Positions 9,909 through 20,070 of a stretch of DNA of 64,000 bases are shown here, in pieces. Source of the stretch: Stentor coeruleus (taxonomy: Eukaryota; Ciliophora; Heterotrichea; Heterotrichida; Stentoridae); the NCBI GenBank assembly GCA_001970955.1, contig MPUH01000127.1:1-64000 (forward strand), read 5' to 3'. A program made the position numbers and the translations under genes. The first letter of the stretch is position 1; every line of letters starts with the position of its first letter. A model generated the notes under the pieces. The model was not told where the DNA came from. It saw nothing but the letters and a program-made list of their open reading frames with translations, and made no database searches.

Positions 9909-11020
9909 TTAAAATCCTTTATTAGTTCAAGCAATATTATATTGACCAGGTCCAGGGCTTAAAGTGACTTTCACAAAATCTTTCTTTGATTTCGATATGA
10001 AAAACTTACCTTTAAAGTTCTCATTTTTCGGATCATAATTCCCAGGTCCAGGCTTCTCCATATCTTCTTTTTCAGAAAAAGTCTTAATAAACCTCATCGA
10101 TTTTCCAATCCTCGTAATCGGCGATTTAACTTTTTTCACACTATTATAAGCTCCAGGTCCAGGTGTTCCATTACAACTTTTCTTATCATTTTTTTTCCCT
10201 ATCGTAAACGCCGGAGCTTTTTTCCCAACATCTTTCGGATTATACGTCCCAGCAGCAGGTGTTTCAGACTCAAAAACTAAAGTTTTTTTAGTTTCCGTTC
10301 CAAAATTCGAACTAAAAGAATGCGAAAGATTCTTTGGCTCATATCTTCCAGGTCCAGGGGTTTTTGAAGATACTCCTGGTCTTTTAGCTTTCCCTATTGT
10401 ATATTTAATTTTTGTTGATTTCAAATCAAAAGCCTCATAAGCTCCTGGTCCTGGGTTTGCCGTCCCTTTAAAAACCTGTGGCCTTTCTGCTTTTGGTGTA
10501 CTATATCCAGTTGAACTTCTAGTATTATTAAAAGCATCATATCTTCCAGGGCCAGGTGCTGCACTAGAAAAACTTATATCTTTTATTTTACGAAAACTCC
10601 AGCTTGGAGTATCTTTGATTTTATTGTTTTGATAACTTCCTGGACCTGGAGTATCTAGGGCTACAACAATTTCAGTCCTTTTTGCTTTACCTATTGTCCT
10701 TGTTGTGCTTTTTTTCACGATGAATTTAGGAGAATATGCTCCTGGGCCTGGGGTGTTTTGGTTTTTTAAAGGTTTTTTACCTTGCATTGAATATGATGGG
10801 CTATGAAATTGATTGGTGAAATCGTAGCAACCTGGTCCTGGACTTTTTGGGGTGGAGAAAAGCTCCCCGCGAGGACTAGTACTGAAGATCATCCCGGAGG
10901 ATTTGGAAGATGATAATCCATAGCTCCCTGGGCCTGGAGAGTTTCCTAAACTAGGTTTGAAGCGTGGAGACTTATAGGTCTACCAGGGATCGGAGTCTCA
11001 AAAGATTTGCAAAGCATCAT
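9909..11020 (-). CDS. SHIPPO (STPGPGxY) repeat protein, frame break near start
   Basis: Protein of about ten PGPGxY repeats (SPGPGCY, TPGPGAY, TPGPGSY, APGPGRY, NPGPGAY, TPGPGRY, TPAAGTY, TPGPGAY, KPGPGNY, SPGPGQY) spaced about 30-35 residues. This is the SHIPPO/ODF3/CIMAP type found on ciliary and cortical microtubules. The clear frame runs from at least 10970 down to 9909. The TGA at 9927-9929 is read as Trp and TAA ends the protein at 9909. An upstream SPGPGSY repeat lies in the same frame before any ATG. An ATG at 11018 opens another frame with SFETPIPG, also SHIPPO-like, so the two need a frame change near 10985 that no 15-nt intron supplies. One repeat (TPAAGTY) is degenerate. Confidence 0.82.
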
Positions 11021-11188
11021 TTATTATTATTCATAGCCTTTAAAATGATAAAGATGATTTATTAATAAATTCACATCTAAACCCCTGACAACTCCCATGC
11101 CCTTTGCATCATCATACTCTAATTACCTACAAAAAATGGTTATCTCATGAACTCCAAATATTTTCTTATAATGTTATAAGCCTTCAAA

Positions 11189-12169
11189 TTATCGAGTATC
11201 ATAAAACCCTTCCTTCCCAACCGACCTAATGACAATATTTTTATTTCTCACTATCACAGGTCTTTTTGCTGGCTGTGCCGAACCTTTACTATCGTCAAAT
11301 TTAAACTCCCTAATCAAATTCATCATATCATTTTCTCCACCTTGAAATAACCTCTTCCTCCTAAATCTCATAGCTTTAAGCGGATTCCCACTAAAAACTT
11401 CTTCAGTTAAATGACTAACTTCTTCTTGAAATATATTCTTAGCTGTGCTTGGTCTTGTACTCATTTGAGACTTGTTTCTAATAATCGCTGATTCTCTTAC
11501 TGAATTTCTAATAAGCTCTAATTCCTCACTTTCTTGTATTGGAGTTTCTATAATAGTATCTTTACTTATATCGTCTAAAACTACAATTTGCTCTAAGGAT
11601 TGCAGGACTTTTTGCCGATAATTTGATTCTTTACTTATCGGGTTCCCTTCAAAATTCACAGACCATAAAGCAGAGCAGAATTGCAAATAGTCTACTTCAG
11701 CCCAGTCAGCAATTTTATTCCCTTCTATATCTAGAACTTGAATATTCTCATGGAACATTAATGCTGCAAGGCTTATTATACTATTAAAAGCACAGTAAAG
11801 CTCTTTTAATTTGGGGAATGCGGAAATGCCGTCGATTTCTGTAAGCCCAGTGCGAACAAGCCATAGTATTTCAAGGTTACTCCATTTGGTGCCTAGAGTT
11901 CTAAGTGAGTCAATATTACTATCATTAAGCTTAAGTTCTTTCATATTTGGACAGAGTTCACCAAATTTGTGTATTGCAACCTCTTCACAGTTGAGTTTCA
12001 GTTCAAGCTTTAGTAAATTCGGTAAGACAGAAGGTGTAAGCCCGGATACTGAGGCTAAAATTTCGCTTGGGTCTTGAAGTTCAGAAAAGTCCTCAGTTTT
12101 TAACTCCACGGTCCTTGGTGTGCAGGGCCGCATACGAATTTTTTCTTCCATTATATAAATTTCTAGCAT
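11189..12169 (-). CDS. LRRC56: LRRC56-like leucine-rich repeat protein (ODA8 type)
   Basis: A 326-residue protein (or 320 from the second Met at 12151). LRRC56/ODA8 helps assemble or transport outer dynein arms into cilia through the IFT system. Leucine-rich repeats cover about residues 45-205: NLLKLELKLN, NMKELKLNDSNI, NLEILWLVRTGL, KLKELYCAFNSI, NIQVLDIEGNKI, and an LRR cap around LWSVNFEGNPI with SNYRQKVLQSLEQIVVLDD. The C-terminal third is charged and low in predicted fold. Intron-free, TAA stop. It is transcribed in the same direction as the SHIPPO gene 170 bases away. Confidence 0.85.
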   Translation of the reverse strand: MLEIYIMEEKIRMRPCTPRTVELKTEDFSELQDPSEILASVSGLTPSVLPNLLKLELKLNCEEVAIHKFGELCPNMKELKLNDSNIDSLRTLGTKWSNLEILWLVRTGLTEIDGISAFPKLKELYCAFNSIISLAALMFHENIQVLDIEGNKIADWAEVDYLQFCSALWSVNFEGNPISKESNYRQKVLQSLEQIVVLDDISKDTIIETPIQESEELELIRNSVRESAIIRNKSQMSTRPSTAKNIFQEEVSHLTEEVFSGNPLKAMRFRRKRLFQGGENDMMNLIREFKFDDSKGSAQPAKRPVIVRNKNIVIRSVGKEGFYDTR

Positions 12170-13348
12170 TTAAGCTTCTTGGAAGATGGACTGATAGGTA
12201 AAAATTATTAGGTTTGGATTGATTAGGTTGGATTTTAACTGGAAATGATAGAAGGTGAAAGCTTTTGATAGGAAGAATTGAAGAATTGTGATGTGAGGAT
12301 TATGAAGAAAGCGGATTTGTGTTAAGGATAGGTGAGTTAAGAAATTTACATGTTTTAAGAGGATTAGTGATTGAGTTATATGTGAGAAAGGAAATAAATT
12401 CGGGATAAATTATGTTAGTGCTTATGCAAGAAATTATTTTCAATCTGAATTTTTTACACGCTTACTTTAATTTTTTATGCTAAAATTTATCAAGTATATT
12501 CATATATAAAGCTAATAAGATTGTAACTAAATATATTTATACCCCGTATTATTTTTTTATGTTATTATCTTTGAAATGAATTTTGTAATTTTTGAAATTT
12601 TGGTTTTTGTATACGTGCAGTTTATTAGAGTGTTGACACATCATATTTATTCTTTGATGATTTTTTAGCTTAAATATTTATGAATACATAAGTTGTTCTT
12701 TGAATTGCTAGATTATTAATTACTCAAGTTAAAAATTTGATGAAAGATTACTTAAGAGATATATATAGTAGGTAACTTAAAGGAATTTATCTTCTTTCAT
12801 TAAAAATCTTATGAGATCCTTAGAACCTCCAGCTTTTTGTCTTTATTTTACACTTTCAGCTTAATAAAATTGTTCTAAGAATTTTTAGTACCTTTAATAC
12901 ATGATTAAGAATGTATAAATTTGCAGCAATTGGTAACTATCGTAAAAATTTCCTAAAGATTCTAGAGTAATAATGCTAGGAAATATAGTTTCCGCTTAAA
13001 AAATTTTTTATCTCTTAAACTTTTTCTATAGAGTATTCTTATAAAATAAAATCGATTAAACGAATATCTATAGAACTATTTTGATTGAATGAGCATCATC
13101 TAGCCTATTGATAATCATCTGCTAACTATCCAACAGAAAAATGGGAATTTAATCAAAAAGCCCGTAACAAATATAAAATAAAAAAAATGCCTAAAATCCA
13201 AACCTCTAGTCGCCTTCTAAAACCATCATAAAAATAATAAATCACTTCAAAAAAAAAAATCAGCCTAATTTTTTTTGTCATCATTTGCAAAAAAACAATT
13301 TATATAATAACAATTGGTTGTTATGTTTTAATGGTAATGACATTATAA
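12170..13348. other. Long intergenic region between divergent genes
   Basis: About 1.2 kb between LRRC56 (minus) and a zinc-finger gene (plus). G-rich and C-poor on the left to about 12400, then very AT-rich, with C-rich sequence in the last 250 bases. I see no coding frame of conserved look, no tRNA-like sequence and no repeat. Confidence 0.55.
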
Positions 13349-13816
13349 ATGCACAAAAGAAGGTTTAAATGCAACTACGAAGGCTGCGGAAGGTCATATT
13401 GCAGCGATTTCAATCTTAAAAGACATATGGAAAGCTCACATTTAGGTGTAAGGAAATTTAAATGCGAAACCTGTGGTCGGCACTTATCATCAAAACAAAA
13501 TTATGTTGACCACCAAAATATCCATACAGGAGCAAAGCCGTATTTCTGTGACTTCCATGGATGTGGCTTACGATATAGGCAACTTAGTCAATATTATCTT
13601 CATAAACAGCTTCATAATGATATATCTGTGCAAACTATGACACCAAACAGCTTTGAAAACACCATATTGTCATTATTAGTGAAAAAACTAGGTGAAGACT
13701 CTCCACGATATTACAGTATTCCATTATTACCATATTCATTAGATACTATTCATTTACCTGAAATAGTTCAATGTCAAGATTTCCATATACAAGATATTTC
13801 ATTAGTGACCAAATAG
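13349..13816 (+). CDS. C2H2 zinc-finger protein, three fingers
   Basis: A 155-residue protein with three classic C2H2 fingers packed at the N-terminus: FKCNYEGCGRSY...HMESSH (residues 6-30), FKCETCGRHLSS...HQNIH (36-58) and YFCDFHGCGLRY...HKQLH (64-88). Finger linkers GVRKFKC and HTGAKPYFC are TGEKP-like, which favours sequence-specific nucleic-acid binding; fingers 1 and 3 have the TFIIIA-like four-residue Cys spacing. The remaining 65 residues are Ser/Leu-rich without a known domain. TAG stop; the stop lies just before the assembly join at 13837. A transcription factor is likely, but TFIIIA-type RNA binding is not excluded. Confidence 0.85.
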   Translation: MHKRRFKCNYEGCGRSYCSDFNLKRHMESSHLGVRKFKCETCGRHLSSKQNYVDHQNIHTGAKPYFCDFHGCGLRYRQLSQYYLHKQLHNDISVQTMTPNSFENTILSLLVKKLGEDSPRYYSIPLLPYSLDTIHLPEIVQCQDFHIQDISLVTK

Positions 13817-13873
13817 TAAATTTTAGAGTTTAGATTNATTAGTGACCAAATAGTAAATTTTAGAGTTTAGATT
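13801..13873. repeat. Duplicated 36-bp segment around single N (assembly join)
   Basis: An N at 13837 is flanked by two identical 36-base copies (13801-13836, 13838-13873). The copy left of the N contains the stop of the zinc-finger gene. A one-base gap between identical ends is typical of an overlap that a scaffolder failed to merge. Confidence 0.85.
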
Positions 13874-14187
13874 AGTAATTTTATCAAGCTTTTAAAATGG
13901 TTATTTGAAATATTTAGATATAAGTTTAAGGTGTGATTTAGAGATGATTCGTAATTTTTAAGAATTGGGATTCGCATTTCGGGAAAGGAATATTTTTAAA
14001 GATATTGCAATTAATATTCTTAATATCAANTAGTAATTTTATCAAGCTTTTAAAATGGTTATTTGAAATATTTAGATATAAGTTTAAGGTGTGAATTGGA
14101 GATGATTCATAATTTTTAAGAATTTGGATTCACATTTCGGGAAAGGAATATTTTTAAAGATATTGCAATTAATATTCTTAATATCAA
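13873..14187. repeat. Duplicated 157-bp segment around N at 14030, with mismatches
   Basis: Copies 13873-14029 and 14031-14187 flank a single N and differ at several positions (for example GTGATTTAG against GTGAATTGG). Unlike the first join, the differences suggest two alleles or haplotypes joined end to end. The rest of the spacer to 14618 is AT-rich with no supported gene. Confidence 0.85.
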
Positions 14188-14618
14188 GGTTATTATAAAA
14201 TTAAAGCCAATTTGGGTTTACTATGATAAATACATATTATTTGATAAAATAAACTAGATAATAATCTTATGGTAGTTTTATGTATGAGTTACTTGATAAG
14301 TTTGTTATATAGGATAATATGGCATTTTTTTGTATGTAATTAGGTAATAGGTTTGATTATAAGATTTTTTTAAGTCCCATTTGAGGTTAGATTAGTAAGA
14401 AAGGTGAAATTAAAAATAGGAGGACATGAGGAGAATGTTTTGAAACAATAAAAAAAATAATAAAATTTATGGATAAGGCATAGGAAAACTGTTGATGAAG
14501 CATAGCAAATTTTTATAAAAGCTGACTTTTAGTTAAACTGTGAGACGATAAGGTCATAAATAAAATACAATTATTTAAAAAGGTTTAGTATTAATTAATA
14601 TGTTTAATTTCTATCAAC

Positions 14619-15236
14619 TTAGCTGTCATTACTATTCGGGGCAATTTTCCATATAATTTTATTGCATTTAGGGCATAAGTGATGAATTTCCACTCCTTCT
14701 TGAATACTACAACAGTTAACAAGTCCTTTAACACAACCCAAAAAATTTACACTACATATCAATCACCTTTTAACTTTTTTAAATTCCACTTTAGTATAAA
14801 CATATCTTTGACAATCATAACAAAAACGTTCACATACTAATTTTTCTGTAATAATATCACAAGCTTCTTCTTTTGATTCTAAATATTCTTTTTTATACTC
14901 TACCTCAGAACTATACAATGATAGTCCTCTAACATCAGTACTTGCAATAGAAGATTTATTTTCAAGAGTTGAAGAATAAGGCGAAGTTTTACGATTATGA
15001 GTTTTCTGATAAATTTCCATGCTTTTTTTCCCTCTAATTTTATTTCTCAAACTGTTCCTATAATCTTTGCAAACTAAACTAGGGATCCTTTTATGTATCG
15101 GCCTATCTGGAGTACGTTCTTCTTCAAACCTCAGAACTTTTGTAACAGCTTTTCTTTCTGGTGATATAAAGTTATCATTTTGTAAAACACCCTTACTTTC
15201 AGGCAGCAAGTTTTCTTTATTCCAGCCCGCCTTCAT
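14619..15236 (-). CDS. LITAF-domain protein completed by in-frame TGA (Trp)
   Basis: A 205-residue protein. The C-terminal 70 residues form a LITAF-like zinc domain: an N-terminal CYDC knuckle (CERFCYDCQRYVYTKVEF), a hydrophobic middle (WLICSVNFLGCV) and a C-terminal HHLCPKC knuckle. LITAF domains sit on the cytosolic face of endosomal and lysosomal membranes and bind zinc through the paired CxxC motifs. The TGA at 14763-14765 falls at the start of the hydrophobic segment, where family members often have Trp, and the second knuckle lies wholly after it. So the domain exists only if UGA is sense. The first 130 residues are Lys/Ser-rich and unrecognised. TAA stop. Confidence 0.88.
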
Positions 15237-15329
15237 TTATTAGCTTTTTACGCATTTTAAACTTATTATCAAAAATATCTTAAAATACTATCAAATTCAA
15301 CACTCCACTAATTCTATACAGTTTTAAAA

Positions 15330-18300
15330 CTAACTAATATATCTATATGTATCCAAATCATCTAAGCACTCAATTCGATGAACTCTTTCTAAAAATTTAT
15401 GTATGATTCTTCTTGTCTGTAATTTAAAAGAATATGACCCAAGTACAATCATTACAGCATGAAAAAGAGGCAGGCTTTGAAAACTCATTGGTGAAGTATT
15501 TCGCATATTTCTCAAAAACTGCTCACTTTCTGCTTTGCTTATAACACTACCCAGTATACAAATGTGTTTTAAAATCTCTTTTTCTTGATCATTTAATATG
15601 ATATCATCTAAAATATTATCGATTTCTCTACAGCGATCTCTATAAGGGAAAATGTCTTCATTTTGTTCTATCCAAAAGATGGATTCAGCATTTTGTGGTA
15701 CTGCAATTGATGCAGAATGTGGCTGGGCTGATATCCATTGATGTTTATTGAGTTCTGATCTTCCAACTCCAGAACGAGCTATTAATGATAAAGCTTGTGA
15801 AGCTGTACCTCTTAAAGATAACACTGGGGATTTTTCTGCAAGTCGGACCATAGCTTCAATTGCCCCAATCTTAGATAAATATGCAGCTCCAGTATTACTC
15901 GCCCCAGTATGTCCTAAAGCCCACAAGCAGGCTCTTTTTTCTATAATCGGTAAAGGTTTTTCAAGTTTTCTCATATATTTTTCTAAGTACTTCGTTTCTT
16001 TAAGTTTATCAATACCAATCTCAGTCTTAGCTAATTCTCCAAATAAATGATGTGGAACTTGCATTGTCGGCATACCTTTTGGTAACAACTGCACCCTATA
16101 AGCAACCTTGTGTAACTTAAAAACCCCTTCCTCATCCTGCTTAAATGAAAAAACAACCCCTTCCGACTCAATAAAAAACAACCCATTCTGGCTTTTAAAA
16201 GCATTATTCAAATCTTTCTGACATCTAATATACGAAGCTTCTATAAGCTCATTACCTTTCACATCTATATTAATCATCCCAAGTTTCAAACTTACTGAAA
16301 TCCCATCTCCAGGTATATAATCATATTCTTCTATATACCCAACCATATAAACATCTTCTTTTTCTAACTCAATAACAATATCAAGTTCAGCAACTTTTCC
16401 TTTATTTGATATATATAATCCTATACAAAAAGGGAGTTTTGAAATCCAGCCAATTTGTATACGTTCTGAATGTTGAAATGCTTTAGGAGTCGTTAAAGTT
16501 AGACTATAGTTTTTTTTTGGGGCGTTTAGACCCATTTCGATTTTTTCTTCAATAGTCAAAGCGTATTGTTTATTATTTTTTGTATGCCATTTATCGATTT
16601 CCCCATTAATAAAATCAAGTTCTGATAAATATTTAACCCCTGATGTACTTGACATGAATCTTATTAAGCATTTTATCCCATCATCACCAAGTTTCATGAG
16701 TTTCTGTGGACCTTTTTCAATAAGACTTTTAAGGTTTTCTTTATATTGACACAACTCATCTAATAAATTTAAAGCTGAAGTTACAGAATCAGGGTCAACT
16801 GAATGAAGATGATTATTTAAACACCATATAGCCCAAGATAAATCAAAAGACCCAGCTCTAAATAAAACCCTAAGATATTCCATAGCTTTAAGCCTTACAA
16901 CTTTGCTTTTGGATTCTAGTAAAAGTGTTAGAAACTGTTGTGCGCTATGATCTTTAAAATCTAATACTGTTAATAACAATGGTCCAAGATGGTCTATTTT
17001 AGCTAATTTGACCAGTTTGCTGTCTATATTATAAGTTTTTAATAACTTTTTGCCTAAACGACTTGATAAGAAAATCCCCAACCATTTAAAATACTCTCTT
17101 GACATACAACATTTTACTCGCTCTGGAGTAAAAATCCTTGATGTTGATTGGATTTTTGTTTCTTCATATTTAATCTCTTCTTCTAACGCATCATTAAACT
17201 CACCCATATAGCTTTTTCTTACAACAAAAAAGCTTTCAGAATATGTTGTACTTAATAAAGTTATACCTTCTTCTTGGGACAGCAATAATGATATAAGCTT
17301 GCTGCCAATTCGCGCTTTAAGGAAATTTTCATGTTTCCAAGGGAGTACTGAGAACAGACCTTTAGAAGGCATGAAATACCCGACGATATTTTTGAGGAAT
17401 TTCTGACTTTGGGGATGAGAAAATCTAAATGGTTGAGTCATTGGGCCTGATATAATATCGTAAATTGTTTCCCAGTCCCATTTTAACACTTCTTTTGTCA
17501 CTTGGGTTTTAGCAAGAAGTGCTAAATATTGTTGTTCGTCAATTGTGTTTATAAAATGCTGTTTATAGATTCCTGAAATAACTACATTTGCTGAGTTAAC
17601 ACTACCACTTATGTCGTAGGATATAAAATCACAAGCTTGTTTTAAGAGGTTTTTATCAATTGATTCTTGAAAAAGACGTGCAGATGAGGCTATATCAGCA
17701 ACAAGTTCTGCTGTTTTACCTTCACTTCCAGAAACAAGGTTCAAGGATAGTTGTGGGGATTCGGGTAGGAGGTCAGATGCTGCTTTTGTGACGATTTTCA
17801 GAAGTTTTCTAGCTCTTTGAGCGATTCTTGTGTTTTTATCAATAGCTAAGCATGTTAATGCTGGATAAAGGTCGCAGTGTAAAAGGGCTTTCAATAGCAT
17901 GGCTAAATAGTTATTTAATAGGTTATATGACTTCACTGCACTTTCTACTGGGATGTTCACCATGTCGAAAATAGTCTCAAGAATACCTTCTTTTATTATA
18001 GGTTTAATCGGGTGTTTCAAATTTGTAATAATTTCACGTAAACCATTCGAAGCTAAATAAATCAGTCCAGCCCAGCACCTAGACAATAAAACCAAAACCT
18101 TTCTTGAGAGCTTAATCACTGCTTCAAGCTCATTTTCTTTAAGCCCAGATTCATGTTCAGTAAAAACCGACAATATTCTGCTGATTTCCTTACCATTTTT
18201 CAAATACATCCTTGTGTTTGGTTCATTCAGCAAATACCCTAAGGTAAAAATAATATTCTCTCCTAATTCCTGTGAACACTTAATATCCAATATAGCATTT

Positions 18301-18890
18301 GTTAATATTTTAAGTCCTCCACTCCAAGCCACAATTGGTAAATTGCTACTACTCAAAAATCTTAAAGACTCAATACCAAAGTCCTTAAATTCATCATTTT
18401 CCACCTCACTTAGGGCAACTAAAGAATTGCAAATTGCCTTAGGAAAATCTTTGGAAGCAATCTCAAGCCACTTCCATATCAACTTGCATGCTTCGATTCG
18501 TTCTTCACTTTTTCCTTCTGCTTCAAATGACCTTATGATAAAATGTTCAACATGTGATATTTTCAACACTTGAAAAGTAGCTTCAGTTGTGCAAATATAT
18601 CGATAAAGTTTCAGGGCTGTGGTTCTTAATTCCCTTTCTTTAGATGCAGCGAAGTATCTGATAACTTTAAATACACCTAAAGTTGCGAGACTTGGTAAAT
18701 ATACAGAACCACAATCAGAAAGATATTTAATTCTCTTATATAGTTGTTTTAACAATGGGGGTTTGAGGGGTAGGGTGAAACTTATGCAGTAAGTGATGAC
18801 TTCGTTCATTTTCTGTTCTTGTTCAGATGAAGGTTTTTCTATTCTTTCGCCTTCGGACTTTGCATCTTTTTCATTCCTAGAACTGTCCAT
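15330..18890 (-). CDS. RICTOR: Rictor, TORC2 subunit
   Basis: A 1186-residue Rictor, the defining subunit of TOR complex 2, which phosphorylates AGC kinases and controls actin and growth. It is built of helical HEAT/ARM-like repeats. The conserved C-terminal Rictor region is visible at about residues 980-1050: ACLWALGHTGASNTGAAYL and VLSLRGTASQALSLIARS, equivalent to the animal ALWALGHIGSSNWG and SIRGT motifs. The N-terminal Rictor domain (about 30-400) has KPPLLKQLYKRIKYL and LELASKDF-type helices. It is shorter than human Rictor (1708), lacking the phosphorylated C-terminal extension. One uninterrupted frame without introns or TGA codons; TAG stop. Divergent from the next gene across only 74 bases. 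Confidence 0.9.
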   Translation of the reverse strand: MDSSRNEKDAKSEGERIEKPSSEQEQKMNEVITYCISFTLPLKPPLLKQLYKRIKYLSDCGSVYLPSLATLGVFKVIRYFAASKERELRTTALKLYRYICTTEATFQVLKISHVEHFIIRSFEAEGKSEERIEACKLIWKWLEIASKDFPKAICNSLVALSEVENDEFKDFGIESLRFLSSSNLPIVAWSGGLKILTNAILDIKCSQELGENIIFTLGYLLNEPNTRMYLKNGKEISRILSVFTEHESGLKENELEAVIKLSRKVLVLLSRCWAGLIYLASNGLREIITNLKHPIKPIIKEGILETIFDMVNIPVESAVKSYNLLNNYLAMLLKALLHCDLYPALTCLAIDKNTRIAQRARKLLKIVTKAASDLLPESPQLSLNLVSGSEGKTAELVADIASSARLFQESIDKNLLKQACDFISYDISGSVNSANVVISGIYKQHFINTIDEQQYLALLAKTQVTKEVLKWDWETIYDIISGPMTQPFRFSHPQSQKFLKNIVGYFMPSKGLFSVLPWKHENFLKARIGSKLISLLLSQEEGITLLSTTYSESFFVVRKSYMGEFNDALEEEIKYEETKIQSTSRIFTPERVKCCMSREYFKWLGIFLSSRLGKKLLKTYNIDSKLVKLAKIDHLGPLLLTVLDFKDHSAQQFLTLLLESKSKVVRLKAMEYLRVLFRAGSFDLSWAIWCLNNHLHSVDPDSVTSALNLLDELCQYKENLKSLIEKGPQKLMKLGDDGIKCLIRFMSSTSGVKYLSELDFINGEIDKWHTKNNKQYALTIEEKIEMGLNAPKKNYSLTLTTPKAFQHSERIQIGWISKLPFCIGLYISNKGKVAELDIVIELEKEDVYMVGYIEEYDYIPGDGISVSLKLGMINIDVKGNELIEASYIRCQKDLNNAFKSQNGLFFIESEGVVFSFKQDEEGVFKLHKVAYRVQLLPKGMPTMQVPHHLFGELAKTEIGIDKLKETKYLEKYMRKLEKPLPIIEKRACLWALGHTGASNTGAAYLSKIGAIEAMVRLAEKSPVLSLRGTASQALSLIARSGVGRSELNKHQWISAQPHSASIAVPQNAESIFWIEQNEDIFPYRDRCREIDNILDDIILNDQEKEILKHICILGSVISKAESEQFLRNMRNTSPMSFQSLPLFHAVMIVLGSYSFKLQTRRIIHKFLERVHRIECLDDLDTYRYIS

Positions 18891-18964
18891 TTATCCCATT
18901 TACTTGAAATAATAGGAAATTTGAATATCATGTCCAGTATCTTTGCACTGTATCTTCTTATATT

Positions 18965-19399
18965 ATGAGTGAGCAAAAACGCAATTATCTTGAATTCTGT
19001 TGTATGGGACATGAAAATCATTTTACTGAAGACTTCCTAAGTGATGATGAAGATTCTTCATTTACTATGAATTTTACTAGTAGCTTTGAAGTAAAATTTG
19101 CCCCAAATGTATATGACGAGATTGAGAAAGAGATGAGTTTTGGATATGGTAATGATGAGAAATCTGTCCAATGTGATAAGGAAAACCCATGTTCTCTTGG
19201 ATACTTAAGTGCTTTACCAGCTTTTAGTGTAACTATAAGTGATAGGATTTTAGTACCAAATGAAAGTTTTTATCAAATAAAACATACACCTAGGATTGTA
19301 ATGCCTAGTGTTAAAGAAATGGCATTCTTTTGTAGTAGTTGTAAAGCAGGGTTTAAATCAGGACAAGCACTTGGTGGGCATATGTCTCGTAAACACTAA
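18965..19399 (+). CDS. Small protein with single C2H2 finger bearing QALGGH helix
   Basis: A 144-residue protein with an acidic N-terminal two-thirds and one C-terminal C2H2 finger, FFCSSCKAGFKSGQALGGH followed by MSRKH, ending the protein. The QALGGH recognition helix is the hallmark of plant Q-type (EPF) zinc fingers, where it contacts AGT cores; it is not typical of animal or fungal fingers. The finger is at the extreme C-terminus with no partner finger. The start at 18965 leaves only 74 bases to the divergent Rictor gene. TAA stop. A regulator of transcription is possible but not shown. Confidence 0.8.
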   Translation: MSEQKRNYLEFCCMGHENHFTEDFLSDDEDSSFTMNFTSSFEVKFAPNVYDEIEKEMSFGYGNDEKSVQCDKENPCSLGYLSALPAFSVTISDRILVPNESFYQIKHTPRIVMPSVKEMAFFCSSCKAGFKSGQALGGHMSRKH

Positions 19400-19432
19400 G
19401 TTATTATTGATAGTTTTTAGATTTTATTGATA

Positions 19433-19886
19433 GTGCTATTAAAATAATAAGATGAATAGACTTTTGAAAGAAAGATAGAGATTAAAGGGAATGATAGGCT
19501 TTATTGATGATTTTTAGAAAATGGATAATTGAATATTTTAATAAGGATGATATAGGAATTATGTAGAATAAGGATGTAGATGGTATTTTTGTAATGGTAA
19601 AATTGCTTTATAGTTGTGATTTTAGTATATTTAGTTAGAAATTTTAAGATATATTTAGGNGTGCTATTAAAATAATAAGATGAATAGACTTTTGAAAGAA
19701 AGATAGAGATTAAAGGGAATGATAAGCTTTATTGATGATTTTTAGAAAATGGATAATTGAATATTTTAATAAGGATGATATAGGAATTTTGTAGAATAAG
19801 GATGTAGATGGTATTTTTGTAATGGTAAAATTGCTTTATAGTTGTGATTTTAGTATATTTAGTTAGAAATTTTAAGATATATTTAG
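19433..19886. repeat. Duplicated 226-bp segment around N at 19660
   Basis: Two copies (19433-19658 and 19661-19886) with a few differences flank a single N in the G-rich 3' flank of the zinc-finger gene. Reads as an unmerged, probably allelic, contig overlap. Confidence 0.85.
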
Positions 19887-20070
19887 AGAGGAGTTTGAGT
19901 TTGAATATTTTTAAAGAGTTATAAGGGATAATTTCTATATAGATCTAACATATTCATACATATCTCTACACATATTTGCTCATTTAATCATACACAATTA
20001 AAAAAATTCAAATCATTTCATCAAAACCATAACCCATTCAAAACTAAAAATCCTATAATCTCAAAAATCT

